From the NCBI GenBank assembly GCA_016934095.1, contig JAFGTO010000063.1, forward strand, positions 1 to 12,016: a DNA stretch of 12,016 bases. Reading direction: 5' to 3'. Below the pieces are notes generated by a model. That model did no database searches, was not told the origin of the DNA, and saw nothing but the letters and a program-made list of their open reading frames with translations. Both the position numbers and the translations under genes were made by a program. This DNA is from Candidatus Glassiibacteriota bacterium. GTDB lineage: Bacteria; Gemmatimonadota; Glassbacteria; GWA2-58-10. Of this stretch, positions 1-7,580 are shown one piece after another. Positions within the stretch are counted from its first letter, which is position 1, and the number at the start of each line of letters is the position of its first letter.

Positions 1-85
1 ACAATTGCTATTTTCAACATCATTCACACGGCCATAAACCGCGAATTCAATATTGTAGTTATACGTAAGTTATGAAACAGCTTCT

Positions 86-221
86 AGTGAAATCCCCCCG
101 CCCCCTTTTGCGAAAGTTGGGAGTAACAAGTTGTCTGGCAAAGACTTTGGCGATTGGACAGAATATGAAAACTCCCCCTTTGACAAAGGGGGAAAACAAG
201 GGGGATTTGTTTTATTCACTG
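86..221. repeat. CCCCCTTT-type inverted repeat element (REP/MITE-like)
   Basis: The core at 174-192 is a perfect inverted repeat, CCCCCTTTG-A-CAAAGGGGG, followed by a second G-run (AAGGGGGATTT, 198-208). The left part (agtgaaatcccccc then gcccccttttg, 86-110) resembles the reverse complement of the right part (gggggaaaacaagggggattt ... ttcact). The whole could therefore be a small element with imperfect inverted ends, spanning about 136 bases. Similar C5/G5 repeats are scattered in intergenic DNA of many bacteria. No target-site duplication could be made out with confidence, so the exact ends are uncertain. Confidence 0.5.
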
Positions 222-255
222 GTTATAAAAGAACCGGCTTCTCCTATCTTTGATG

Positions 256-261
256 TATAAT
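256..261 (+). promoter_or_regulatory. Possible -10 element for the DUF92-UbiA operon
   Basis: A perfect TATAAT hexamer sits about 120 bases upstream of the first gene, in AT-rich DNA. No good TTGACA-like -35 box is found 15-19 bases upstream, so a standard sigma-70 promoter is only weakly supported. If used, it would give a leader of roughly 110 bases containing the GC-rich hairpin at 315-334. Confidence 0.3.
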
Positions 262-1077
262 CGGTGTAAAAAAGACATCGGGCGAAAGACGAAAAATAGT
301 ATATCAGTCTATCGACCGGGCGCCGCACGCCGGTCCCCGGTTAAAGTCCTTTAAAATAACAGTATCACCTGGTCAGGCCATGTATCTCAGTCCTTTCCCC
401 TGGCTCGAAGCCCTGGCGGTCCCGGCAGCTTTCGGTATTGTCGCCCGGGCCCTGGGCACTGTAAGCAGGAGCGGGTTTTTCGGCGGCGTGGCCCTGGGAG
501 CGGCCGTGTACTACTGCGCCGGGTGGCGTGGCTTTACAGTGCTGGGGCTTTTCTTCGTTATCGGCAGCGGGCTGACCGGCCTGGGTTACAGCCGTAAGAC
601 GGCCCTGGGAGTCGCCCAGGCGGACAGGGGCAGGAGAGGGGCCAGGCATGTCCTGGCCAACTGTGGGGTGGGCCTGGCCCTGGCCTTGGTTTACAAGCTG
701 ACCTCCGGTAATCCGCTGGCGGGCGCTGCTTTCGCTGCCTCGTTCGCCACGGCGGCGGCGGATACCGCCGGCACCGAGGTTGGCTCGCTCTATGGCAGGG
801 CCGCCGTGCTGCCGCATACCCTGCGGCGGGTGCAGCCTGGCACGCCGGGGGCGGTCTCGCTCCAGGGGACCGCAGCCGGGGCTGTGGCCGCGGCTGCAGT
901 GGCAGCCCTCGGCTGGCTGGTGGGCCTGGTGGCCACGGCTGCGCTCGCCTCGGCCGTATTCCTGGCAGCCCTGGCCGCCGCCTGGCTGGAGAGCGTGCTC
1001 GGCGCCCTGCCGGGGACCGAAAAGGCCCTGGGAAACATGGGCAAGAACTTTCTCAATACCCTTACGGGAGCTGTGCT

Positions 1078-2106
<1,029 letters not shown>

Positions 2107-2168
2107 AACACTGCGGCCGGTAAACAAAACGAACCGCAGCGGACCCGGCGGTGTAGTTAAAAGACCAG

Positions 2169-2181
2169 GGTGTCGCGCACC
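2169..2181 (+). other. Small hairpin between UbiA and the AP-superfamily gene
   Basis: GGTG-TCGCG-CACC forms a short stem in the 150-base gap. A second possible stem, CTGCGG/CCGCAG, surrounds a 17-base loop just after the UbiA stop. Neither is followed by a T-run, so neither looks like an intrinsic terminator, and the downstream gene may still be read from the same transcript. Function unknown. Confidence 0.2.
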
Positions 2182-2256
2182 TGAAGGCGGAAGGTAATGG
2201 CACTTCACGGCATGCCTTGAAAATTGAATAACTTGACCGGAGTGGAGAGATAGATC

Positions 2257-4428
2257 ATGAGCTTGGAGAAAACTACCTGCAAGGATCAGGCGAACGGAAG
2301 AATGGCGAAAATATCCCGGAGAGAGCTCCTCGGCTCGGCGGCCGCCGCTCTGGGTGCGGCCGTGGTGCCTTCCGCAGGCTGCCAGGGCGGCGGAGCAAAA
2401 CCCCGCAAGCTGGATAAGCGGGTGATTATCCTGGGTTTCGATGCAGTCAGCCCCTGGCTGCTGAAGCGCTACATGGACCAGGGCCACCTGCCCAACCTCA
2501 AGGCACTGGCCGAAGAGGGCTCTTTTTCCGAGCTGCAAAGCTCGATCCCCCCGGAGTCCCCGGTGGCCTGGTCGACTTTCAGTGTCTCGGCCCAGGCCGG
2601 GGTGCACGGCATCTACGATTTCCTCAACCGCGACCTGGCGACCTACACTCCGCGGATCGCCTCGGTCAAGCCGGTATACCCCAAGTTCCTCTGGGACCTT
2701 ATCCCGCTGGGCCGTCCCCGGGCGGTGAGCCTGCAGACAGGCAAGCCTTTCTGGAAGCACGCCGCGGAACACGGGATCAAATCGGCCATGATCGAGGCCC
2801 CGGTGGCTTTCCCGGCCTATGAGGTCCAGGCCGAAAGCATCCTGCTCTCCGGGCTGACCACACCTGACTTGCGCGGCACCCAGGCCACCTACCATTTCTT
2901 CACCACCGATATCTACAGCGAGGATTTCGAGGACACCGAGTTCGGCGGCAAGGTCTCCCCGCTGCAGTTCGACAAGCAGGGCAGGGCGCAGGCAACGGTC
3001 TACGGGCCCTGGAACCCGGTAACCCGGCAGAAAAGGGTCCGCCTGCTGGACAAGCGCAACCGGCTGGCCGCAGCGGGCGCGCACTCCCGGGAGCTGGCCG
3101 GGCTGGACCAGGAGCTCGACCTGCTGGACAGCGAGAACTACCTGACCATACCCATTACATTCAAGCTCGAGACGGATAAGCGCAAGATAGTCATCGGGCT
3201 GCAGGGGCAGTCTGTCTCCCTGACCCAGGGGCAGTGGAGCCAGTGGCTGGATGTCGAGTTCGAGCTCAACTTCCTGGTCGGCGTGCGCGGGTTCACCCGC
3301 TTCCATGCCGTGGAGCTGGGAGACGAGGTCAAGATTTTCATGAGCCCGGTGGAGATCCACCCCGAGGAGCCGGTCTTCCCCATCTCCTACCCTGCCGATT
3401 TCTCCAGGAAGCTTTTCCGCGGCATCGGTTATTACAAGACCCGCGGCTGGGCCGCCGAGACCGCTGCCCTGAAAGAGCGCAAGATCGATGAAAAGGCTTT
3501 CATGCAGGACCTCGAGGACATTTTCACCCAGCGCTCCGCCATGGGCCTCAAGGTCCTGGGGGAAGAGCGGCCGAACCTGTTTTTCGAGGTCTTCAGCGAG
3601 ACCGACCGGGTGCAGCACATGTTCTGGCACTACATCGACCAAACCCACCCGGTGTACGACAGCAGCCTGGCCGCAGAGTTCGGCGACAGCATCCTGCGGG
3701 TTTACAGGTGGATGGACAGTTTCCTGGGCGAGGTCCGCTCCAGGTTCGTGAACCGGGACACCCTGCTGATTGTGCTCAGCGACCACGGGTTCTCCTCGTT
3801 CCGCAAGGGGGTGAATATCAACACCTGGCTGGTGGAGAACGGGTACATGAAACTCCAGGGCCAGGATGACCCGCGCTACAACCTGAAAGACCTGTTCGGC
3901 GGCGGCGATTTCTTCCGCAATGTCGACTGGAGCCGCACGCGGGCCTACTCGCTCGGCCTGGGCCTGATCTTTGTCAACCTGGCCGGACGTGAAGCCCGGG
4001 GCATTGTCCGGCCCGGAGATGAATACCGGTCCCTGTTGGGAGAGATCGCCGGTGGCCTGAAAGCGTTCCGCGACCCCGGGGATGGGGCGCAGGTGGTCTC
4101 CAATGTCTACCTCGGGCCCGAGGTCTACCGCGGCCGCCGCCTTGACGAAGCCCCCGACCTGGTTGTAGGTTTCAACACCGGCTACCGGGTAAGCTGGCAG
4201 ACTGCTCTCGGGGCGGTGCCGCCCGGCGTGGTCGAGCCGAACCTGGAGAAATGGAGCGGCGACCACTGCTCGGTGGACCGGGACCTGATACCCGGGATGC
4301 TGCTCTGCAACCGCAAGGTAGCACGCGCCGGGCCGGATCTGCGGGACATCGCCCCGACAGTGCTCAATTATCTAGGCGTCCCGGTGCCCGAACAGTACGA
4401 GGGAGCTGACCTCTTCGAGCAGGTCTGA
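2257..4428 (+). CDS. Tat-exported alkaline-phosphatase-superfamily phosphodiesterase/phosphatase
   Basis: This 723-residue enzyme has the full two-metal site of the type I phosphodiesterase/nucleotide pyrophosphatase group. D62 (ILGFDA), likely nucleophile S101 (PPESPVAWS), D450 and H454 (SETDRVQH), D509-H510 (LSDHGF) and H670 (SGDH) are all seen. It also has the typical C-terminal APTVLNYLGVPVP. The N-terminus has a twin-arginine motif (SRRELLG, residues 20-26), an Ala-rich hydrophobic stretch, and Cys42 in PSAGC, a poor but possible lipobox, so the product is exported folded and perhaps lipid-anchored. A beta-rich region of about 300 residues lies between the nucleophile and the second metal motif. 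The ATG at 2257 has GGAG nine bases upstream; ATG 2302 (residue 16) would also keep the Tat signal. It follows UbiA by 150 bases and precedes a terminator. Substrate unknown; a phosphodiester or phosphorylated envelope component is inferred. Confidence 0.85.
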   Translation: MSLEKTTCKDQANGRMAKISRRELLGSAAAALGAAVVPSAGCQGGGAKPRKLDKRVIILGFDAVSPWLLKRYMDQGHLPNLKALAEEGSFSELQSSIPPESPVAWSTFSVSAQAGVHGIYDFLNRDLATYTPRIASVKPVYPKFLWDLIPLGRPRAVSLQTGKPFWKHAAEHGIKSAMIEAPVAFPAYEVQAESILLSGLTTPDLRGTQATYHFFTTDIYSEDFEDTEFGGKVSPLQFDKQGRAQATVYGPWNPVTRQKRVRLLDKRNRLAAAGAHSRELAGLDQELDLLDSENYLTIPITFKLETDKRKIVIGLQGQSVSLTQGQWSQWLDVEFELNFLVGVRGFTRFHAVELGDEVKIFMSPVEIHPEEPVFPISYPADFSRKLFRGIGYYKTRGWAAETAALKERKIDEKAFMQDLEDIFTQRSAMGLKVLGEERPNLFFEVFSETDRVQHMFWHYIDQTHPVYDSSLAAEFGDSILRVYRWMDSFLGEVRSRFVNRDTLLIVLSDHGFSSFRKGVNINTWLVENGYMKLQGQDDPRYNLKDLFGGGDFFRNVDWSRTRAYSLGLGLIFVNLAGREARGIVRPGDEYRSLLGEIAGGLKAFRDPGDGAQVVSNVYLGPEVYRGRRLDEAPDLVVGFNTGYRVSWQTALGAVPPGVVEPNLEKWSGDHCSVDRDLIPGMLLCNRKVARAGPDLRDIAPTVLNYLGVPVPEQYEGADLFEQV

Positions 4429-4489
4429 GACCCGGCGGCTTCGATGTATTCAACCGGGGAAACGGCGCACGGTCTCCCCGCTCCGGGAT

Positions 4490-4514
4490 AAAGAGCCTGC
4501 CGGCGGCCTTTTTT
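4490..4514 (+). terminator. Probable rho-independent terminator
   Basis: AAAG-(A)-GCC pairs with GGC-CTTT around a seven-base loop (tgccggc), a stem of seven pairs with one bulged A, followed directly by six T's (4509-4514). It lies about 60 bases after the stop of the AP-superfamily gene and would end the DUF92-UbiA-phosphatase transcript. An upstream CGGGGA/TCCCCG stem (about 4456-4480) may add to it. Confidence 0.5.
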
Positions 4515-4551
4515 CTTTACTCATGGCGTAATATTACCTGACAGGTGGGGA

Positions 4552-5475
4552 ATGCCGGAAAAGTCCACAGGGCCGGGGTCCGGGCACGGCCCGGCTGCAG
4601 GGCTGCCCGGGGAATACGGCCGCTACGGCGACCTGCTGCAGCCTGCGCTGGAAGCTCTTCTGCCCTCCGGCGAGGGGTTCGCCGGGCCGGTGGTGGAGGC
4701 CATGCGCTACAGCCTGCTGGCTCCGGGCAAGCGCATCCGGCCGGTGCTGACCATGGTCTCGGCGGAGCTGGCCGGCGGCGACCCGGCCTCGGTGATCGAG
4801 GCTGCGGCCGCGGTAGAGATGATCCACACCGCCTCGCTGATCCTGGATGACCTGCCCTGCATGGATAACGCCGGCCTGAGGCGCGGCAGGGAAGCCTTGC
4901 ACCGCCACACCGATGAGGCCACGGCCGTGCTGGCGGCAGATGCCCTGTTGATGCAGGCGTTCGCGCTGCTCGGAGCTGCTGTGGCCAAAGCCGGGCTGGC
5001 TCCGGGGGAAGCCGGGCGGCTGGTCAAGGCGGCGGCCGACTGCGTGGGCGTGCCCGGCATGATCGGGGGCCAGTACAAGGACCTCCATCCGGAAAACACC
5101 GATTTCGATTCCCTCGAGTATGTCCACAGCCACAAGACCGGCGCCCTGTTCACCCTTTCCGCCACCCTTGGAGCCAGGCTGAGCGGTGCCGGGCAGCGGG
5201 TCCTCGAATGCCTGGAGGCTTACGCCAAGAACCTGGGGCTTGCCTTCCAGATAGTGGATGACATCCTGGACGCCCGCGCCTCGAGCCGGGAGCTGGGCAA
5301 GGATGTGCGGACCGATACGAACAGGGCCACCTTTGTCACCATGTTCGGCGAGCGTCATGCCCGCACGGTGGCCGCTGAGCTGATCGAGACAGCCAAGGTT
5401 TCCCTCGAGCCCTTCGGCGACAAAGCCAGGCTATTGCTGCAGCTCGCCGATTTTGTCTACCAGAGAAAGAAATAA
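4552..5475 (+). CDS. Polyprenyl diphosphate synthase (geranylgeranyl/farnesyl type, CrtE/IspA-like)
   Basis: This soluble trans-prenyltransferase condenses isopentenyl diphosphate with allylic diphosphates to make a C15-C20 prenyl diphosphate. The first Asp-rich motif is DDLPCMD (residues 99-105, the bacterial DDx4D form) followed by LRRG. The second is DDILD (236-240). The GKRIRP motif (59-64), GGQYKDL (172-178) and HSHKTGALF (192-200) are also present. Its 307 residues are normal for the family. The sequence around the first motif (HTASLILDDLPCMDNA) resembles carotenoid-type CrtE synthases more than E. coli IspA. The residue five before the motif is Ala94 rather than an aromatic one, which in this family allows chains longer than C15, so geranylgeranyl diphosphate is the likelier product. 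The ATG has AGGTGGGG just upstream (4543-4550). It probably supplies the UbiA enzyme. Confidence 0.9.
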   Translation: MPEKSTGPGSGHGPAAGLPGEYGRYGDLLQPALEALLPSGEGFAGPVVEAMRYSLLAPGKRIRPVLTMVSAELAGGDPASVIEAAAAVEMIHTASLILDDLPCMDNAGLRRGREALHRHTDEATAVLAADALLMQAFALLGAAVAKAGLAPGEAGRLVKAAADCVGVPGMIGGQYKDLHPENTDFDSLEYVHSHKTGALFTLSATLGARLSGAGQRVLECLEAYAKNLGLAFQIVDDILDARASSRELGKDVRTDTNRATFVTMFGERHARTVAAELIETAKVSLEPFGDKARLLLQLADFVYQRKK

Positions 5476-5483
5476 CCAGTCGC

Positions 5484-7466
5484 GTGCCTGACCGAGAAAA
5501 TAATAAGGCAGACCAGTCATTTCCGGAAATCGAGGAGATCCGGTCCCGCCTGCAGAGGCTGGGCTATCTGCAGAGCCCGGTGGAAAGGTACCTCAGCCGC
5601 CCTGCCGGCGGGCCCCTGGCCACCGTGCTGGCGGTAAGCGGCAAAGTCTCGCTGCTGGCCGGGACCCTGCTGTCCGGCCTGGCCCTCAGCGCCACCCTGC
5701 TCGCCGACCCGGGTTTCATCGAGAACCCGCCGGACGTGCTGCTGTTTGCCGGTTACCTGGTTCTGACTTATACGGCGGCCTGTTTCGTGCTGGTGCTGCT
5801 GCCGGCCTGGTTCTGGATGAGGACCGGCAGACCCGGCGCGGGCCGCAGGACCGGCGGCAGGGTCCGCTCCATGCTGCTGAGCGGGGCGGTGTCCGCCGCG
5901 CTCTGCGCTTACCTGCTGGGGTGGTGGCACATTACCGGGATCGGCTCGCGTGTGGTCGCCCCGCTGGGTATTGTGTCCCTGACCGTGCTGGCGGCTATCC
6001 TGCTGATCTGTATGATGGCCGGGCGGCTGGCAGGTTTCCTCTATTTCCTGCTGAGGGGAGTGCCCGCCTCCTTTTCGGGCCGCAAGGGGCCGATAGCCAG
6101 GTCATACCTGGTATCCGCAATGGTGGTGCTGGTACTCGAGAGCGCCTGGATGTTCGGCGTCTTCCGCTACCATGTCGCCGCTTCCTCTCTCGCCACGACC
6201 CTCGAGCAGCACTCGGCCAGGCTGATCCCGATTCTGCTGGTCGGGCTGGACGGCATGGATTCCGAGACGCTGTTCCGCATGGCCGCCGGCGACAGCCTGC
6301 CTAACATGGCCGGCCTGATCGGCAACGGCTTTACCGCGGAAGTCGACACCAGAGAGGGTTACCTGGCCCCCCAGGTCTGGAATACGGTCGCCACCGGGGT
6401 GGCCCCGGAGTGGCACGGCATCAATGCTTTTACCATCCATACCCTGCGGGGACTCACCCGCCAGCCCTACCTCGGCCCTGTCCGGCCGGGCCTGGAAACG
6501 GTGATCGACCATGTCTTCCCTTTCCTGCAACTGGTGCGCGCATCCCCCATCGCCGCCTCCTCCCGCCGCAGCAGGACTGTCTGGGAGATCTTGGAGCTGT
6601 TCGGGGTGCCTGCCGGAGTACTCAACTGGTGGGCTTCCTGGCCGGCCCGGCCCGCCGGGGGCTTCACCGTGAGCGAGCGTACTTTCGCCAAGCTCTCCCT
6701 GCTACAGCGGGATGAACAGGTAAGCCCCTCGGTCTACTACGAACACGAGGTGGAGCCCCCGGCGGAGTTCGATTCATTGGCGATCTTGAAATCAAGGCTG
6801 GACAAGAGGTTCGGCCTGATGCTCAATTTCCTGCCGGTGGCCGGAAACTACCTGGAAAAATCGCTTGCCACCGGCGCGGGCGAGCTGGTTCGCTCGGTTT
6901 ACCTGGCAGACCTGTTTTACACCCTGGCCGCGGTTGAGCTGTCCGGAAGATACCGGGTCGGCATGCTGGCGGTCTATCTCCAGGGGGCCGATGTGCTGAG
7001 CCGGATCGACGAGCGCACCGAGACAGTCCAGCCGGAGCGCATCCAGGGCCTGATCCGCGAGTACTACTGCTACCTCGACCGTCTGCTGGGCGAGCTGGTA
7101 CAGGGCTTCGAGCCCGGGGGGCTGATCCTGGTCGTCTGCGAGCCGGGCAAAATCGGCAGGAAGCAGGGAGAAAAGGGTGCCGTGATTTTCCAGGGGATCG
7201 ATGTGAAAAAGGGCCGGCGCGCCGCAGACAGCTTCCGGCTGGAGGATATAGCGCCTACCCTGCTTTACCTGGCCGGCCTGCCGGTAGACCGCAGCATGCA
7301 CGGCCACCCCCGCACCGAGACCGGGGAAGCAGGGGCCGGAGGCGCCTCGCCCCTGCGCTATGTCAGCTCCTACGGCCCGCCTCCCCTGGACCGGGCCTCG
7401 ACCCCGGCTTACCGCCACGACCGCGAGGTGATCGAGCGGCTGCGCTCGCTCGGCTACATCGAGTAA
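5484..7466 (+). CDS. Multi-pass membrane protein with degenerate alkaline-phosphatase-superfamily domain (predicted pseudoenzyme)
   Basis: The first 230 or so of 660 residues hold about five transmembrane segments (roughly 41-73, 84-112, 128-150, 157-190, 206-227). The rest is an AP-superfamily domain that would lie outside the cytoplasm if the N-terminus is inside. The fold markers remain: ILLVGLDGMD with D256, the VWNTVATG...PEWHGI block (298-313), YLQGADV with D503, and DIAPTLLYLAGLPV. The catalytic residues do not. Ala295 replaces the Ser/Thr nucleophile, Arg507 replaces the metal-binding His of DxxxH, Glu553-Pro554 replace the Asp-His of SDHG, and no His is found where the last ligand should be. 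It is therefore probably not a hydrolase. The GTG start is eight bases after the synthase stop, with no clear ribosome site, so coupled translation is likely. The ends carry similar motifs (RLQRLGYLQ and RLRSLGYIE). Role unknown; scaffold, regulator or binding protein are options. Confidence 0.78.
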   Translation: MPDRENNKADQSFPEIEEIRSRLQRLGYLQSPVERYLSRPAGGPLATVLAVSGKVSLLAGTLLSGLALSATLLADPGFIENPPDVLLFAGYLVLTYTAACFVLVLLPAWFWMRTGRPGAGRRTGGRVRSMLLSGAVSAALCAYLLGWWHITGIGSRVVAPLGIVSLTVLAAILLICMMAGRLAGFLYFLLRGVPASFSGRKGPIARSYLVSAMVVLVLESAWMFGVFRYHVAASSLATTLEQHSARLIPILLVGLDGMDSETLFRMAAGDSLPNMAGLIGNGFTAEVDTREGYLAPQVWNTVATGVAPEWHGINAFTIHTLRGLTRQPYLGPVRPGLETVIDHVFPFLQLVRASPIAASSRRSRTVWEILELFGVPAGVLNWWASWPARPAGGFTVSERTFAKLSLLQRDEQVSPSVYYEHEVEPPAEFDSLAILKSRLDKRFGLMLNFLPVAGNYLEKSLATGAGELVRSVYLADLFYTLAAVELSGRYRVGMLAVYLQGADVLSRIDERTETVQPERIQGLIREYYCYLDRLLGELVQGFEPGGLILVVCEPGKIGRKQGEKGAVIFQGIDVKKGRRAADSFRLEDIAPTLLYLAGLPVDRSMHGHPRTETGEAGAGGASPLRYVSSYGPPPLDRASTPAYRHDREVIERLRSLGYIE

Positions 7467-7491
7467 GCAAACTCCCGGCCGGGCAAAACGG

Positions 7492-7519
7492 TTGAATTAT
7501 CACGCCGGAAGTGTATAAT
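7492..7519 (+). promoter_or_regulatory. Sigma-70-type promoter for the radical SAM gene
   Basis: TTGAAT (7492-7497), a 16-base spacer and a perfect TATAAT (7514-7519) lie in a locally AT-rich stretch right after the stop of the membrane protein gene. Transcription would begin near 7526 and give a leader of about 55 bases. It marks the start of a new transcription unit for the radical SAM protein and the genes after it. Confidence 0.55.
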
Positions 7520-7552
7520 TGTATTTTCCGAAAAAGGCGAAGCTTTCTCGGT

Positions 7553-7569
7553 GCCCGGCAGTGCCGGGC
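7553..7569 (+). other. Leader hairpin before the radical SAM start
   Basis: GCCCGGCA-G-TGCCGGGC is a perfect eight-base inverted repeat with one central base. In RNA the inner pairs would open to make a loop. It falls inside the predicted leader, just before the GGGG ribosome site (7573-7576) and the ATG at 7581, so it could affect translation initiation. It also covers an alternative GTG start at 7551 and thereby argues against that start. Confidence 0.35.
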
Positions 7570-7580
7570 CTTGGGGAAAA

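Larger units (their letters stand above)
1..379. other. AT-richer intergenic region without a convincing gene
   Basis: This stretch is clearly more AT-rich than the rest of the window and holds no credible gene. A 62-codon open frame at 72-260 runs through the inverted-repeat element and is judged spurious. What can be seen is an inverted-repeat element (about 86-221), a perfect TATAAT hexamer at 256-261, and a GC-rich hairpin at 315-334 about 45 bases before the first gene. The hairpin is ACCGG, bulged G, CG, loop CCGCA, then CG CCGGT. No tRNA-like or other RNA-gene fold was recognised. Confidence 0.6.

Noticed and set aside
72..260. 62-codon open frame at the left edge
   Set aside because: Much of it is translated from the CCCCCTTT repeat element (TPPLTKGENKGD type peptide), a common source of false small genes; no ribosome site or homology seen.
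4534..5358. 274-codon minus-strand frame over the prenyl synthase
   Set aside because: Antisense shadow of a gene with unmistakable catalytic motifs; no domain of its own.
7474..7483. CCCGGCCGGG palindrome after the membrane pseudo-phosphatase gene, considered as terminator
   Set aside because: Only ten bases, no loop and no T-run; common by chance in GC-rich DNA.
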